A stretch of 54,349 nucleotides of DNA from an uncultured Lysobacterales bacterium (lineage in GTDB: Bacteria; Pseudomonadota; Gammaproteobacteria; Xanthomonadales; SZUA-36): positions 1-54,349 of the forward strand of contig CALBDB010000091.1 of the NCBI GenBank assembly GCA_937927755.1, given 5' to 3'. Below are positions 25,917 through 35,450 of the stretch, in pieces (position 1 is the first letter of the stretch; every line of letters begins with the position of its first letter). The notes below the pieces were generated by a model. That model was not told the DNA's origin, searched no databases, and saw only the letters and a program-made list of their open reading frames with translations. The translations under genes and the position numbers were made by a program.

Positions 25917-26531
25917 CTATGCGCCGGTATCTTCCGAATGGCCGTATTGATTCAAACGATCAAGATAGCGGGCAATCAGGTCAACTTCCAGATTTACCTT
26001 TTCGCCCACTGCCAATTGGCCCAGCGTCGTCACGCTCAAGGTATGCGGAATGATGCAAATCGAGAATTGATTATCCTCCACATCATTGACTGTCAGGCTG
26101 ACACCGTCGAGACACACCGAACCCTTTGGAGCGATATAGCGGGCCAGGCTTCGATCCGCCTTGAACAGGAAGCGTTCTGAGCGGGCATCTTCGGTCCGGG
26201 AGACAAGTTCGGCCAGGCCGTCAACATGTCCGGATACCAGGTGGCCGCCGAGGCGATCCGAAGCCCGCATTGCCAGTTCCAGGTTGACACTATCGCCGGT
26301 CCGGCGATTACCAAGACTGGTTTTATCAAGGGTTTCAACCGACAGGTCGGCACTGAAACCTGTTTCATCAGGCTCAAGCATGGTCAGGCAGCACCCGGAC
26401 ACGCTGATGCTGTCGCCAATTTTGCAACCCGCCATCATGTCTTCAGGCACGTCAAACCGGATACGCAAATCACCATTGAATGATTCCCGAGATTTTAAAA
26501 CGCCGGTGGCCGCTACAATTCCAGTGAACAT
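25917..26531 (-). CDS. ribE: Riboflavin synthase, alpha subunit
   Basis: Dismutates two lumazine molecules to riboflavin. The 204 residues consist of two similar barrels: MFTGIVAATG starts the first and the second begins near LVSGHVDGLAE. The internal symmetry and the CCLTM active-site region of the N-terminal barrel are typical. ATG 26531 overlaps the ribD stop by one base (TGATG). A single gap of 23 bp separates it from the ribB-type gene, leaving no space for an FMN riboswitch. Confidence 0.97.
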   Translation of the reverse strand: MFTGIVAATGVLKSRESFNGDLRIRFDVPEDMMAGCKIGDSISVSGCCLTMLEPDETGFSADLSVETLDKTSLGNRRTGDSVNLELAMRASDRLGGHLVSGHVDGLAELVSRTEDARSERFLFKADRSLARYIAPKGSVCLDGVSLTVNDVEDNQFSICIIPHTLSVTTLGQLAVGEKVNLEVDLIARYLDRLNQYGHSEDTGA

Positions 26532-27631
26532 CAAGTTTTCCCGTAAACCGGCTTCATGCGTAAACGCATGTCCTTACCGATCCGTCGTATGTCTATCCAT
26601 TCCAGATGGACGCGATCTGCCATATTATCAAGTCGCGGCGCTGCAAAAGGACTGACTGCGCCGCCACCCAGGAGCACCGGTGCCTGGTAGATCAGCAACT
26701 CATCGACCAAGCCCTGTTGAATGAGGGCGCCACACAATGTCGCGCCGGCCTCAACCTGTACTTCATTGATTTCACGTGCTCCCATTTCCAGCAGCAATGC
26801 CTGGAGATCTACCCGGCTTTCACTTGAGGGAAAAGAAATACAATCCGCGCCCGTTTTCTCTAGGGCCTCAGGCCCGCTGCTTCCTTCTCTGCCCGCGATG
26901 ATTACCGCACCGCCAACAGCAAACAAACGGGCGTTCGCAGGTGTGCGCCAGTGACTGTCAACAACGATCCGGACCGGTTGTCTTTCACAGCCATTGATAC
27001 GGACATTCAATGACGGGTCATCTGCCAGAACCGTCCCAATACCGGTCAGGATCGCATCCGACCTGGCGCGCCACAGTTGCACATCCGCACGCGCTTCCGG
27101 CCCGCTGATCCACTGGCTGCTGCCATTCCCCAGGGCAATATGACCATCGGTGCTTTGCGCCAGTTTGACCCGTACAAATGGCCGCGCCTTCCGCATACGT
27201 GTCAGGAAACCCCTGTTCAGTTCCTCGGCCTCGGCGGCCATCAGGCCACATTGCACCTGGATACCCGCTGCTTGCAAGCGCGCAATACCTGCGCCGCTGA
27301 CTTCCGGGTTGGGATCTTCTATTGCACAAACAACACGCTTGACTTTCGCGGCAATGAGCGCGTCGACGCAGGCTGACGTGCGGCCACTGTGATTACATGG
27401 TTCGAGTGTTACATATGCTGTTCCACCCACCGATTTATCACCGGCCTCTTGCAGTGCATATATTTCTGCATGCGCTTCACCTGCCCTTTCATGCCAGCCA
27501 CGGCCAACAAGCTGCTTACCCTGGCTGATGACACAGCCAACTCGGGGGTTGGGGTGGGTTGTACGCAAACCCCTGCGTGCCAGTTGCATGGCGCTGGCCA
27601 TGCATTGGTGGTCAAACTCGTTAAAGCTCAT
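26531..27631 (-). CDS. ribD: Bifunctional riboflavin biosynthesis protein RibD
   Basis: Carries out deamination and side-chain reduction of the pyrimidine intermediate in riboflavin synthesis. The N-terminal deaminase domain has the zinc motif HAE (AGEAHAEIYAL) and PCNHSGRTSAC; the C-terminal reductase domain (about 145-365) begins with RPFVRVKLAQSTDG. Length 366 is normal. The ATG overlaps the nrdR stop as ATGA, in line with the common nrdR-ribD pairing. Confidence 0.97.
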   Translation of the reverse strand: MSFNEFDHQCMASAMQLARRGLRTTHPNPRVGCVISQGKQLVGRGWHERAGEAHAEIYALQEAGDKSVGGTAYVTLEPCNHSGRTSACVDALIAAKVKRVVCAIEDPNPEVSGAGIARLQAAGIQVQCGLMAAEAEELNRGFLTRMRKARPFVRVKLAQSTDGHIALGNGSSQWISGPEARADVQLWRARSDAILTGIGTVLADDPSLNVRINGCERQPVRIVVDSHWRTPANARLFAVGGAVIIAGREGSSGPEALEKTGADCISFPSSESRVDLQALLLEMGAREINEVQVEAGATLCGALIQQGLVDELLIYQAPVLLGGGAVSPFAAPRLDNMADRVHLEWIDIRRIGKDMRLRMKPVYGKT

Positions 27632-28152
27632 TTTTTTTGCCGCTTGTCCCTGGCGCGAATTTTCAACAATGAAATCTGCCTTTCATCCAGCTCCCCCGGA
27701 TTTTCATTTTCCAAGCGCTCAATTTCATCGCGAAATGCCTGCACATCTTCGAACCTGCGATAAACGGAAGCAAACCTGACGTAAGCCACCTGGTCCAAAC
27801 GGCTCAGTTCGCGCATCACCCATTCGCCAATCAGGCTACTGGGTATCTCAGCCTCCTCAACGCTGCGGATTTCCCGCAATAATGCACGTATGGCACGCTC
27901 AACTTCCCGTGTTTCAACCGGTCTTTTCTCCAGCGCCCTGAGCATGCCGTTGCGCAGTTTGTCTTCTGAAAAAGTTTCGCGAACACCATCTGCCTTGATA
28001 ACCCTGGGGGCGATCAACTCGGGTGTCTCATAAGTATTGAAACGCGAAGAACAACTGGCGCATTCACGGCGGCGCCGTATTTGCATACCATCACCGGTTA
28101 CCCGGGAATCCACCACCCGGGTATCATCATGATTGCAAAACGGACACCACAT
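27628..28152 (-). CDS. nrdR: Transcriptional repressor NrdR
   Basis: Nucleotide-sensing repressor of ribonucleotide reductase genes. The frame is open to 28305, but the start at 28152 (MWCPFCNHDDTRVVDSR) matches the family. The 174-residue protein holds a zinc ribbon (CPFC and CASC) at 1-45 and an ATP-cone at about 49-139 (PRVIKADGVRETF). The C-terminal 30 residues are longer than in E. coli and charged. It follows glyA by ten bases. Confidence 0.96.
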   Translation of the reverse strand: MWCPFCNHDDTRVVDSRVTGDGMQIRRRRECASCSSRFNTYETPELIAPRVIKADGVRETFSEDKLRNGMLRALEKRPVETREVERAIRALLREIRSVEEAEIPSSLIGEWVMRELSRLDQVAYVRFASVYRRFEDVQAFRDEIERLENENPGELDERQISLLKIRARDKRQKK

Positions 28153-28162
28153 ATTTCTTGTT

Positions 28163-29419
28163 TCAGCGCTGGTAAACGGGGTGTTTGTTACACAGGGCCA
28201 GGGCGGCTTCGCGGGCAGTTCCCTCGACAGTCGGGTCACCGACATTGTCGAGCACATCACAAATGATTCCCGCCAATTCCGAACAGTCATTCTCATCAAA
28301 ACCACGTGTCGTTACCGCCGGTGTGCCGAGCCGTAAACCGCTGGTCACAAAGGGTGATAGCGGTTCGCCGGGAACGGTGTTTTTATTGACGGTGATATTT
28401 GCCCGGCCCAGCGCTTCCTCTGCGTCCTTACCCGTGTATTCACGGCCAATCAGGTCAACCAGGAACAGGTGGTTATCGGTGCCGCCGCATACAATCCTGT
28501 AGCCACGCTCAATGATGATGTCCGCCATCAGCTTTGCATTGCTCACGACCTTTTCCTGGTAGCTGGTAAAACCGGGATCGAGCGCCTCTTTGAAAGCAAC
28601 CGCCTTGGCGGCAATTACATGCATCAGCGGACCGCCCTGGGTTCCGGGGAATACCAGCGAATTCAGTTTTTTCTCGATAGCTTCATCTTCCTGTGCAAGG
28701 ATGATGCCACCCCTCGGGCCGCGCAGGGTTTTGTGCGTGGTAGATGTCACCACGTGTGCGTGCGGTATCGGGCTGGGATATACGCCCGCCGCCACCAGGC
28801 CGGCGACATGCGCCATGTCGACGAGGAAATACGCCCCGACGGAATCGGCAATTTCACGCATTCTTGCCCAATCTACCACCCGTGAATACGCTGAAAAGCC
28901 ACCGATCAGCAACCGTGGTTTGCATTCCTCGGCAATACGCTGCATTTCATCGTAATCGATCGCACCGGATTCCTGGTCAATCCCATATGCCACCGCATTG
29001 AACAAACGGCCGGAGAAATTGACCTTCGACCCATGGGTCAGGTGGCCACCGTGCTGCAGATCCATACCCATCAATGTATCACCCGGCTGAATCAGGGCCA
29101 TGTAAGCGGCAGCATTGGCCTGAGAACCGGAATGCGGCTGCACGTTGGCATAATGCGCACCGAACAACTGCTTGACGCGGTCCTGCGCCAGTTTCTCGGC
29201 CAGATCAACATACTCACAACCACCGTAATACCTGCGACCGGGGTACCCCTCGGCATACTTGTTGGTCAGGACCGATCCCTGGGCCTCCAGAACACGCGGG
29301 CTGACATAATTCTCAGAAGCGATCAGCTCAATATGGTCTTCCTGGCGTTGCTCTTCACTTGCGATGGCTGCAGCCACTTCGCTGTCAAATTCCTTAATGC
29401 CAAAACTGTGGTCAAACAT
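28163..29419 (-). CDS. glyA: Serine hydroxymethyltransferase
   Basis: Pyridoxal-phosphate enzyme that interconverts serine and glycine, charging tetrahydrofolate with a one-carbon unit. The 418 residues show the N-terminal [22 protein letters not shown], and the PLP-lysine motif [14 protein letters not shown] near 226-239. Length is normal. AGGA precedes the ATG. It heads the glyA-nrdR-rib-nusB-thiL-pgpA series. Confidence 0.99.
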   Translation of the reverse strand: MFDHSFGIKEFDSEVAAAIASEEQRQEDHIELIASENYVSPRVLEAQGSVLTNKYAEGYPGRRYYGGCEYVDLAEKLAQDRVKQLFGAHYANVQPHSGSQANAAAYMALIQPGDTLMGMDLQHGGHLTHGSKVNFSGRLFNAVAYGIDQESGAIDYDEMQRIAEECKPRLLIGGFSAYSRVVDWARMREIADSVGAYFLVDMAHVAGLVAAGVYPSPIPHAHVVTSTTHKTLRGPRGGIILAQEDEAIEKKLNSLVFPGTQGGPLMHVIAAKAVAFKEALDPGFTSYQEKVVSNAKLMADIIIERGYRIVCGGTDNHLFLVDLIGREYTGKDAEEALGRANITVNKNTVPGEPLSPFVTSGLRLGTPAVTTRGFDENDCSELAGIICDVLDNVGDPTVEGTAREAALALCNKHPVYQR

Positions 29420-29554
29420 GTTATTTCCTAATTTGGTTGGAGTGATGGTATAACCGCTGATTTTACCATTTATTCTGCCGGCCGATCCCCGAATTATCCA
29501 AATGGGAGAGCCTGTAAATTTACTTTCTGGTCAACTTGTGGCTGGCTGCAATTG

Positions 29555-30286
29555 TTACTGCTGCGTATAAAATTCAAGCAGTTCCTCGTCTTTGATAAAA
29601 ACAGACGGAGAAAATTTGGTCTCTCTTATTTTTTTTGCTTTCGGGTTAGCCAGTAATTGTCTTTTGTCGAAGGTATTCTGGGCGTGTGCAAACACCAGTA
29701 TGGTTTTCCTGGCTTCCAGCTGGGCCATGGGGATTGTATATCCTTTTAGAAAATGACGTTCCTCGGAAACTAGCGCATTGTCATCATATGAGGTCAGGTT
29801 CAACAGTTCCCTTTTAAAAGCAAAGGTCGCGGCCGTGGCATGGTTGGGACCGTACGGACCAAACTGGTAAATTTTGTTCCGGTCCTTGAAGTAAATATGC
29901 ATCTTGCTACTGCCCGCTATCAGGGTATTGGGGTTGATACGCAGCGTGTTGACTGCATGCAGCACACGATCTGGCGGATAAAAATCATCATCATCCATGT
30001 AAACTATGATTTCCCCGGATGCTTTCCTGTGCATGAAATTTCTTTTGTACCCCAGGTTCATCCGCTCTTCTGACCTGTAGTACTTAACCCCTTCCACTGC
30101 TTCAATCAAATCCCCGACGGGGTCACTTCCATCGTCTACGACCACCCACTCCAGCAATTCTCTCGGGTAAGTCTGAGCTTCAAAACACCGGATCAATGCA
30201 GGTATAAAAGCGCGTCTGTTGTAAGTGGGAGTGCAAACTGTGACTAAAGGTTTGCCCATACCCGAGGTTTTCGGCCTGTTGCTCAT
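29555..30286 (-). CDS. Family 2 glycosyltransferase, lone
   Basis: Predicted sugar transferase with a GT-A fold; substrate unknown. The 243 residues begin with VTVCTPTYNRRAF (about 15-27), followed by WVVVDDGSD and the metal-binding DDDD cluster (VYMDDDDFYPP near 114-124). No membrane segment is seen. GGAG lies nine bases before the ATG. It is flanked by housekeeping genes (glyA and ettA), stands alone, and is visibly more AT-rich than its neighbours, which would fit a later insertion. Confidence 0.85.
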   Translation of the reverse strand: MSNRPKTSGMGKPLVTVCTPTYNRRAFIPALIRCFEAQTYPRELLEWVVVDDGSDPVGDLIEAVEGVKYYRSEERMNLGYKRNFMHRKASGEIIVYMDDDDFYPPDRVLHAVNTLRINPNTLIAGSSKMHIYFKDRNKIYQFGPYGPNHATAATFAFKRELLNLTSYDDNALVSEERHFLKGYTIPMAQLEARKTILVFAHAQNTFDKRQLLANPKAKKIRETKFSPSVFIKDEELLEFYTQQ

Positions 30287-30581
30287 TACTTATGACTCCG
30301 CTTGCATTGGCATCGCTTTTGGCATTATGGACAGGACAAATTTGATTTTCCCTACCATGCGCCGGATCATTATGACTATATTCAAACTTCATAACTATAT
30401 TGAATAGAGGATATCCGGCCTCATACCTTTTTACCGGTGTTTGATTGCCGTTACATTTTACGTAATGATTGCCGCAGCTTATCGCGAGGCGGTCGTGAGA
30501 CCTGATAGAGTGTCTGAAATTGTTCCGGTGTTTTTTGAACCCATATCACCCTTGCAAAAATAATGGTAGTTTGGAGTAATA
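30287..30581. other. Intergenic region between divergent genes
   Basis: About 295 bp with no convincing gene. It must hold promoters for the glycosyltransferase (minus) and ettA (plus). The left half is AT-rich. No strong hairpin or clear consensus promoter is visible; a TTGGAGTAATA ribosome site precedes ettA. Confidence 0.4.
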
Positions 30582-32258
30582 ATGGCTCAATACATCTACA
30601 CCATGATCGGCGTGAGCAAGACCGTGCCGCCCAACCGCACCATCATCAAGGACATATCACTGTCTTTTTTTCCAGGCGCCAAAATTGGTGTGCTTGGGCT
30701 CAACGGCGCCGGCAAATCTACCGTGTTGCGAATCATGGCGGGTGTCGATAAAGACTTTGATGGTGAGGCCCGGCCACAACCTGATATCCGTACAGGTTTT
30801 TTGCCCCAGGAACCGGAGTTGGACGATAGCCTCACGGTTCGCGAAACAGTGGAGCAAGGAGTATCCGAGACCCGGGACCTGTTGCAAAAATTTGATGATG
30901 TCAGCCTCAGGTTTGCCGAACCCATGGATGACGAGCAGATGAATAAGCTGCTGCAGGAACAGGCGGACCTGCAGGAAGCCATCGAGGCAAGCAATGGCTG
31001 GGAACTGGAACGGACACTTGAGATTGCTGCTGATGCTCTGCGGCTACCGCCCTGGGAAGACAAGGTTGCACACTTGTCAGGTGGCGAAAGACGCCGTGTT
31101 GCCCTGTGCCGCCTGTTATTGGCAAGCCCTGACATGTTGTTGCTCGATGAACCCACCAATCACCTCGACGCAGAATCAGTCGCCTGGCTGGAAAGGTTCC
31201 TGACCGAGTTTCCCGGCACCGTAGTGGCTGTCACGCATGATCGCTATTTTCTCGACAATGCCGCCGAGTGGATACTCGAACTGGACCGCGGCTACGGCAT
31301 ACCCTGGAAAGGCAATTATTCATCCTGGCTGGATCAGAAAGAAAAGCGTCTTCAACACGAAGAACGCAGTGAAAAAGCACACCAGCGTGCTATCCGTGAT
31401 GAACTGGAGTGGGTGAGATCAAACCCGAAAGGCCGGCGCGCGAAGAGCAAAGCCAGGTTACAGCGTTTCGAAGAACTCAGTAGCCGGGAATACCAGAAGC
31501 AGAACGAAACCCGCGAGATATATATCCCACCCGGTCCCCGTCTTGGTGACCAGGTCATTGAAGTTGAAAGCATCAAGAAAGGATTTGGTGACCGTTTGCT
31601 GATCTCAGACCTTAGCTTCAACCTGCCCCGTGGCGGAATTGTCGGTGTCATCGGCGGGAACGGGGCCGGCAAGTCTACCCTGTTCAAAATGCTGACCGGC
31701 GCTGAAACACCGGATAGCGGGAAAATCACCATTGGCTCCACGGTCGAACTTGCTTATGTCAATCAAAGCCGGGACAGCCTGGATGGCGACAAGACTGTCT
31801 GGGAGGAAATTTCAGACGGTTCTGAAACCATAAGCGTCGGCCGCTTCGAAATGCCATCCAGGGCTTACGTCGGCCGGTTCAATTTCCGGGGGTCCGATCA
31901 GCAGAAGAGGGTCAAGGACCTGTCCGGCGGCGAGAGAAACCGTGTCCACCTGGCCAAGTTGATACGTTCGGGTGGAAATGTATTGCTATTGGACGAGCCC
32001 ACCAATGACCTGGACGTGGAGACGCTGCGTGCACTGGAAGAAGCACTGCTGGAATTTCCGGGTTGTGCGGTTGTTATTTCACATGACCGCTGGTTTCTGG
32101 ACCGTATCGCGACACATATGCTCGCCTTCGAAGGCGACAGCCGGGTGACCTGGTTTGAGGGTAATTATTCCGAGTATGAAAAAGACCTGAAACGGCGCAT
32201 TGGTGATGACGCATTGAACCCGAAACGGGTCAAGTACTTAAAGCTCCAGGCTCAATAA
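30582..32258 (+). CDS. ettA: Energy-dependent translational throttle protein EttA
   Basis: ABC-F ATPase that binds the ribosomal E site and adjusts elongation to the energy state in E. coli. The 558 residues contain two ABC cassettes: Walker [10 protein letters not shown] near 40-48 and GGNGAGKST near 362-370, signatures LSGGERRR and LSGGERNR, Walker [12 protein letters not shown] and [11 protein letters not shown]. The inter-domain linker and the arm region are the right length for EttA (E. coli: 555). No membrane segment. It has its own upstream region and converges on the YkgJ-type gene. Confidence 0.96.
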   Translation: MAQYIYTMIGVSKTVPPNRTIIKDISLSFFPGAKIGVLGLNGAGKSTVLRIMAGVDKDFDGEARPQPDIRTGFLPQEPELDDSLTVRETVEQGVSETRDLLQKFDDVSLRFAEPMDDEQMNKLLQEQADLQEAIEASNGWELERTLEIAADALRLPPWEDKVAHLSGGERRRVALCRLLLASPDMLLLDEPTNHLDAESVAWLERFLTEFPGTVVAVTHDRYFLDNAAEWILELDRGYGIPWKGNYSSWLDQKEKRLQHEERSEKAHQRAIRDELEWVRSNPKGRRAKSKARLQRFEELSSREYQKQNETREIYIPPGPRLGDQVIEVESIKKGFGDRLLISDLSFNLPRGGIVGVIGGNGAGKSTLFKMLTGAETPDSGKITIGSTVELAYVNQSRDSLDGDKTVWEEISDGSETISVGRFEMPSRAYVGRFNFRGSDQQKRVKDLSGGERNRVHLAKLIRSGGNVLLLDEPTNDLDVETLRALEEALLEFPGCAVVISHDRWFLDRIATHMLAFEGDSRVTWFEGNYSEYEKDLKRRIGDDALNPKRVKYLKLQAQ

Positions 32259-32270
32259 ACCCTGGCAGGC

Positions 32271-32750
32271 TTAAAGCTTAAAAACATCTTCGGGTTCGAC
32301 GGCAGTCTCCACCGCCCGGACGAAGGATGGTGGTCCATAACCTATCCTCTTGATGCCAATAAACCCATCCTTGCCGCGAATGAATTCACAGAATATCAGA
32401 GGCTTTGCCTGCTCCCTTGAAATTGTCATCAATCTTTCAAGCGTATCCCGCGGAATTTTTTCACCTGTGGGTATGGCCCGTATTACACTTGCGCCCTGCC
32501 ATTTTCGATCAATTATCACGATCGCACCGCACAAATCCGGGCGCATATCTTCGGCCAGGTTAACCGGATCCAATAACCAGCCACAATTAAACGTGGCGCA
32601 AGGTTTGACCGGTCGTTTCTCGTAAATACCACAGCCTTGATCTGTCATATGCATGCACGGTTTACCCGGCATTATTAATTGACCGTTAATTTTGGCTGTG
32701 AGCCAACCCTCACAACATACTTTACATGGAGAACATTGCCTTTGTGTCAT
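32271..32750 (-). CDS. YkgJ-family cysteine-cluster protein
   Basis: Member of the zinc/iron-chelating cysteine-cluster family (UPF0153); biochemical role unknown. The 159 residues have CSPCKVCCEGW at the N-terminus, CGIYEKRPVKPC around 40-51 and FNCGW, making a set of spaced cysteines likely to bind metal. It starts 13 bp after the SDR gene stop and is the last gene of the polysaccharide operon, so it may simply travel with it. Its link to polysaccharide synthesis is only positional. Confidence 0.75.
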   Translation of the reverse strand: MTQRQCSPCKVCCEGWLTAKINGQLIMPGKPCMHMTDQGCGIYEKRPVKPCATFNCGWLLDPVNLAEDMRPDLCGAIVIIDRKWQGASVIRAIPTGEKIPRDTLERLMTISREQAKPLIFCEFIRGKDGFIGIKRIGYGPPSFVRAVETAVEPEDVFKL

Positions 32751-32763
32751 TACGTGATCACGC

Positions 32764-33678
32764 TCAAGTTTTAAAGTTGTCCAAATCCGGCATTAAAAAA
32801 TCTTCCTCAGCCGGAGCAAATGGCCGCGGTTGGTAGTTTAACAACTCTTGTGCCTGTTGATTATTGAATACCAGATCGGTTCGCTGCCTCTTTATCATTT
32901 CACCGTTGATTCCGCTGCCCGCTCCAAAAATTTTTGCCATGCGTAATATTCCCAATAAAACCCGTTCGGGTAAATGGAACATTCTCACAGGCCGCCCCAA
33001 GGCGACGAAAATTGCGCTGACCATTTCCTTGTAACTCAATGTACTGCCACCCGACAAAGTTAACACCGCCGGCAACGAATTTTCACTCAGCATCGCGGCA
33101 ATTGCCACCGACGCCAGGTCGTCCGCATGCACGGGCTGGCGCAATCCACCCGCCATTCCATTGACTGGTATGAACCCAAACCGGCTAATCCAGATTGCAA
33201 GGCGGCTGATGTTGGAATCCAGGCCGCATCCATAGATCAGCGTGGGTCTTAGAATGACCAGTTTAGTTTCCCTGGTCACCGCTTCGCCCCGGATTGCTGA
33301 CTCGAGGGCCCGCATGGCCTGAACCTGGCTTCTTTCTTCCGCGCTGCCTGATTGCTGCTTTGTTTCGACACTGCTGCTGCTGAATACAACGGCGGATTTT
33401 AATTGCCGGCCGGTCTGCAGTAATTGCGCGGCGAGCGCCATGGGACCGGCGGACAACAGGTACTGGCATCGCCCAGAGATCCGTTCGGCATCTTCCCCGC
33501 TCACCCATTCAACCTGCTCATGGTCCGGGCACCATGCAGGCCTCCCCTTGCGGCTGACGGCAAAAATGTGGAACCCAGCCTGTAACAACCGGGGGATGGC
33601 AAATACCCCGATCTGGCTGCTCGCACCTGTCAACAGCACGTTGGGGGCGCCTAGTTTCTGATCAGCGCCAGGGGCCAT
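32764..33678 (-). CDS. NAD-dependent epimerase/dehydratase family protein (atypical SDR)
   Basis: Extended short-chain dehydrogenase fold, expected to act on a nucleotide sugar or similar substrate. The 304 residues have the Rossmann glycine motif LLTGASSQIG near 15-24, a SSSSVE strand near 99-104 and LRPTLIYGCG near 147-156. The catalytic Tyr-xxx-Lys seen in active epimerases is not found at its normal place (there the protein reads ERSQVQAMRA), so activity may differ. It overlaps the preceding glycosyltransferase by 28 bp. A role in making or modifying the exported glycan is inferred from context. Confidence 0.75.
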   Translation of the reverse strand: MAPGADQKLGAPNVLLTGASSQIGVFAIPRLLQAGFHIFAVSRKGRPAWCPDHEQVEWVSGEDAERISGRCQYLLSAGPMALAAQLLQTGRQLKSAVVFSSSSVETKQQSGSAEERSQVQAMRALESAIRGEAVTRETKLVILRPTLIYGCGLDSNISRLAIWISRFGFIPVNGMAGGLRQPVHADDLASVAIAAMLSENSLPAVLTLSGGSTLSYKEMVSAIFVALGRPVRMFHLPERVLLGILRMAKIFGAGSGINGEMIKRQRTDLVFNNQQAQELLNYQPRPFAPAEEDFLMPDLDNFKT

Positions 33679-34517
33679 AAAACAATAAACCTTAGCCAGA
33701 TACCGGCATACACCAGCATGCGAACGGGGAAAATAGTCGATTCGGCCTGGAATTTTTTGAAAAATCTCGCCATGCCTCTGTGCTTCTGATAATGCACCCA
33801 GGTCGGCCGGCTGCGGCTGGAAACACCCTGCTGATGAACACTTCTGGCCAACGGCACATAAAGGCAGTGCCAGCCCTTGAGCCTCAGCCGATACATCAGA
33901 TCCAGGTCTTCACAATGCATCGCATAGCCTTCGTCCATGAAACCCACATCTTCCAGGGCTTCGCGCCTGGCAAACATGCAAGCGCCACTGACAGCCTCAT
34001 AGCTGGCTGTACTGTCACCCAACTCCGAAACAGCAACCTCGACACCGGCAAAAGCGGGAAACCACTTTCCCAGGCGCCACAGACCGCTGGCGGTCATCAG
34101 GGATTTCCAGGGGTCCGGAAACCGCCGCAAGCTGGCGCGCTGAATCCGCCCGTCCTCATCACGGACAGAGGGTCCTGCAAGACCGGCACGTGCGTCCTGC
34201 TCAAGGGCGGCTTTCAAGTGGGCCAGGGTTTCCGGTTCCAATATGCAATCCGGGTTAAGCACCAGGATCCAGTCAGCTTTCGACCGGCGGGCAACCGCAT
34301 TCACGGCCGGGGCAAAACCGATGTTGCCCGGGTTGAACAGGAACTCGACACCCTGGTGGTTGCCATAGAGGTTGTGCAGGTTCTCTGCACTGCGGTCGTC
34401 GGAGGCGTTATCGACCACGGTTACCTTCGAATGCACGCTGCTTGCCAGCACCGCACTCACGCACTGCTGCAAAGATTCGCCGGCGTTGTAGTTGACAATA
34501 ATGGTCTCGATCGACAT
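33651..34517 (-). CDS. Family 2 glycosyltransferase (rhamnosyltransferase-like)
   Basis: Predicted cytoplasmic-face sugar transferase for O-antigen or other surface polysaccharide. The 288 residues begin IETIIVNYNAGESL, followed by VVDNASDDRS near 35-44 and the metal site VLNPDCIL near 85-92, then CMFARREAL and DEGYAMHCEDLDLMYR, as in WbbL-type transferases. The last 25 residues are hydrophobic and may anchor it to the membrane. It lies six bases after the methyltransferase stop. Confidence 0.85.
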   Translation of the reverse strand: MSIETIIVNYNAGESLQQCVSAVLASSVHSKVTVVDNASDDRSAENLHNLYGNHQGVEFLFNPGNIGFAPAVNAVARRSKADWILVLNPDCILEPETLAHLKAALEQDARAGLAGPSVRDEDGRIQRASLRRFPDPWKSLMTASGLWRLGKWFPAFAGVEVAVSELGDSTASYEAVSGACMFARREALEDVGFMDEGYAMHCEDLDLMYRLRLKGWHCLYVPLARSVHQQGVSSRSRPTWVHYQKHRGMARFFKKFQAESTIFPVRMLVYAGIWLRFIVLWPLALIRN

Positions 34518-34523
34518 CGGGTT

Positions 34524-35417
34524 TCAGGGCTTGCGCAGAAAGCGCCGCCACCAGGGTTTCTGCACCAATGCAGGCGGGGCCATTTGCGCCTTCAGTTCTT
34601 CAATCTCTTTTTGCAGCCCCGCTATGATGCCGCCTGCAGCCATATTCCTCCTGACTTCGCCGTGGTAGTGCTGGTAAACGGATTCGTCCCTGTCATCGAA
34701 AAGCCACAAGCGGCCGTCCAGGTCCGGCAGACAGGATAAATCTGCAGCGCACAGTGCAATGTAGTACATCGGCGGCTGGGTCACGCCGGCAGGCATAACG
34801 GGTTTTCCTTCGGAAACCTGGTCCAGCGTTACTCGTTCGGCAGCCTCCATGGACCAGATGGCTGAATGGAACATCAGCTTCTGGCCGAGCAAACGGCTGG
34901 CTGGAAAGTGCCGCCCGATCAATTCTTCCAACTCATCACGGTAGAGTTCCCTGACGTGAAATTCATTGACGCTTTCCTGTCCGCCGGAATAGGTTTCCTT
35001 GTCGGGTGATGAAATAATCAGGTATCCATCCGGTTTTAATACGCGTCTGAACTCGGCCAGCAGCATGTCGTGCTCCTGCAAATGCTCAAGCGTTTCAAAT
35101 GACACCACGCGGTCAAACTCATTATCGTCAAACGGTAATGCAGTGCAATCTGACAGGTGGAATTCGATGCCGTCCAGGTGTCCATAGCGTTGCCGGGCGT
35201 GATCAATGGCTTTTTCGGAGATATCCACGCCCTTGACCGAGGCGCCCGCTTGCGCCAACAAGGCAGAACCATAGCCCTCACCGCAAGCTGCATCCAGTGT
35301 ACGGGTGTTCGCACACCAGCGTGCAGCCAGGACATAACGGTGATAGTGCTCATACCAGATTTCACGCTCACATTCGGGTGTGAATCGTTCGCCGGTAAAT
35401 TCAAGTGAACCTGACAA
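34524..35417 (-). CDS. SAM-dependent methyltransferase with C-terminal coiled coil and basic-aromatic tail
   Basis: Class I methyltransferase: motif I DAACGEGYG (about 42-50), the acidic VKGVDISE, and FDRVVSFETLEHLQEH typical of methyltransferase domain 11/25 proteins. The 297 residues end with a helical stretch (GLQKEIEELKAQM near 268-280) and the basic-aromatic tail PWWRRFLRKP, which could touch the membrane. This layout resembles a short version of chain-terminating methyltransferases such as WbdD, which cap ABC-exported O-antigens. The start is TTG at 35417 with AAAGG upstream; no ATG fits. Substrate is unknown; capping is inferred from the adjacent extended Wzt. Confidence 0.8.
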   Translation of the reverse strand: MSGSLEFTGERFTPECEREIWYEHYHRYVLAARWCANTRTLDAACGEGYGSALLAQAGASVKGVDISEKAIDHARQRYGHLDGIEFHLSDCTALPFDDNEFDRVVSFETLEHLQEHDMLLAEFRRVLKPDGYLIISSPDKETYSGGQESVNEFHVRELYRDELEELIGRHFPASRLLGQKLMFHSAIWSMEAAERVTLDQVSEGKPVMPAGVTQPPMYYIALCAADLSCLPDLDGRLWLFDDRDESVYQHYHGEVRRNMAAGGIIAGLQKEIEELKAQMAPPALVQKPWWRRFLRKP

Positions 35418-35450
35418 TGTGATTACCTTTTAAAAAGGGACAACTTGATT

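Noticed and set aside
32259-32270. Terminator between ettA and the YkgJ-type gene
   Set aside because: A CCAGG/CCTGG pairing exists but is too short and lacks a T-run.
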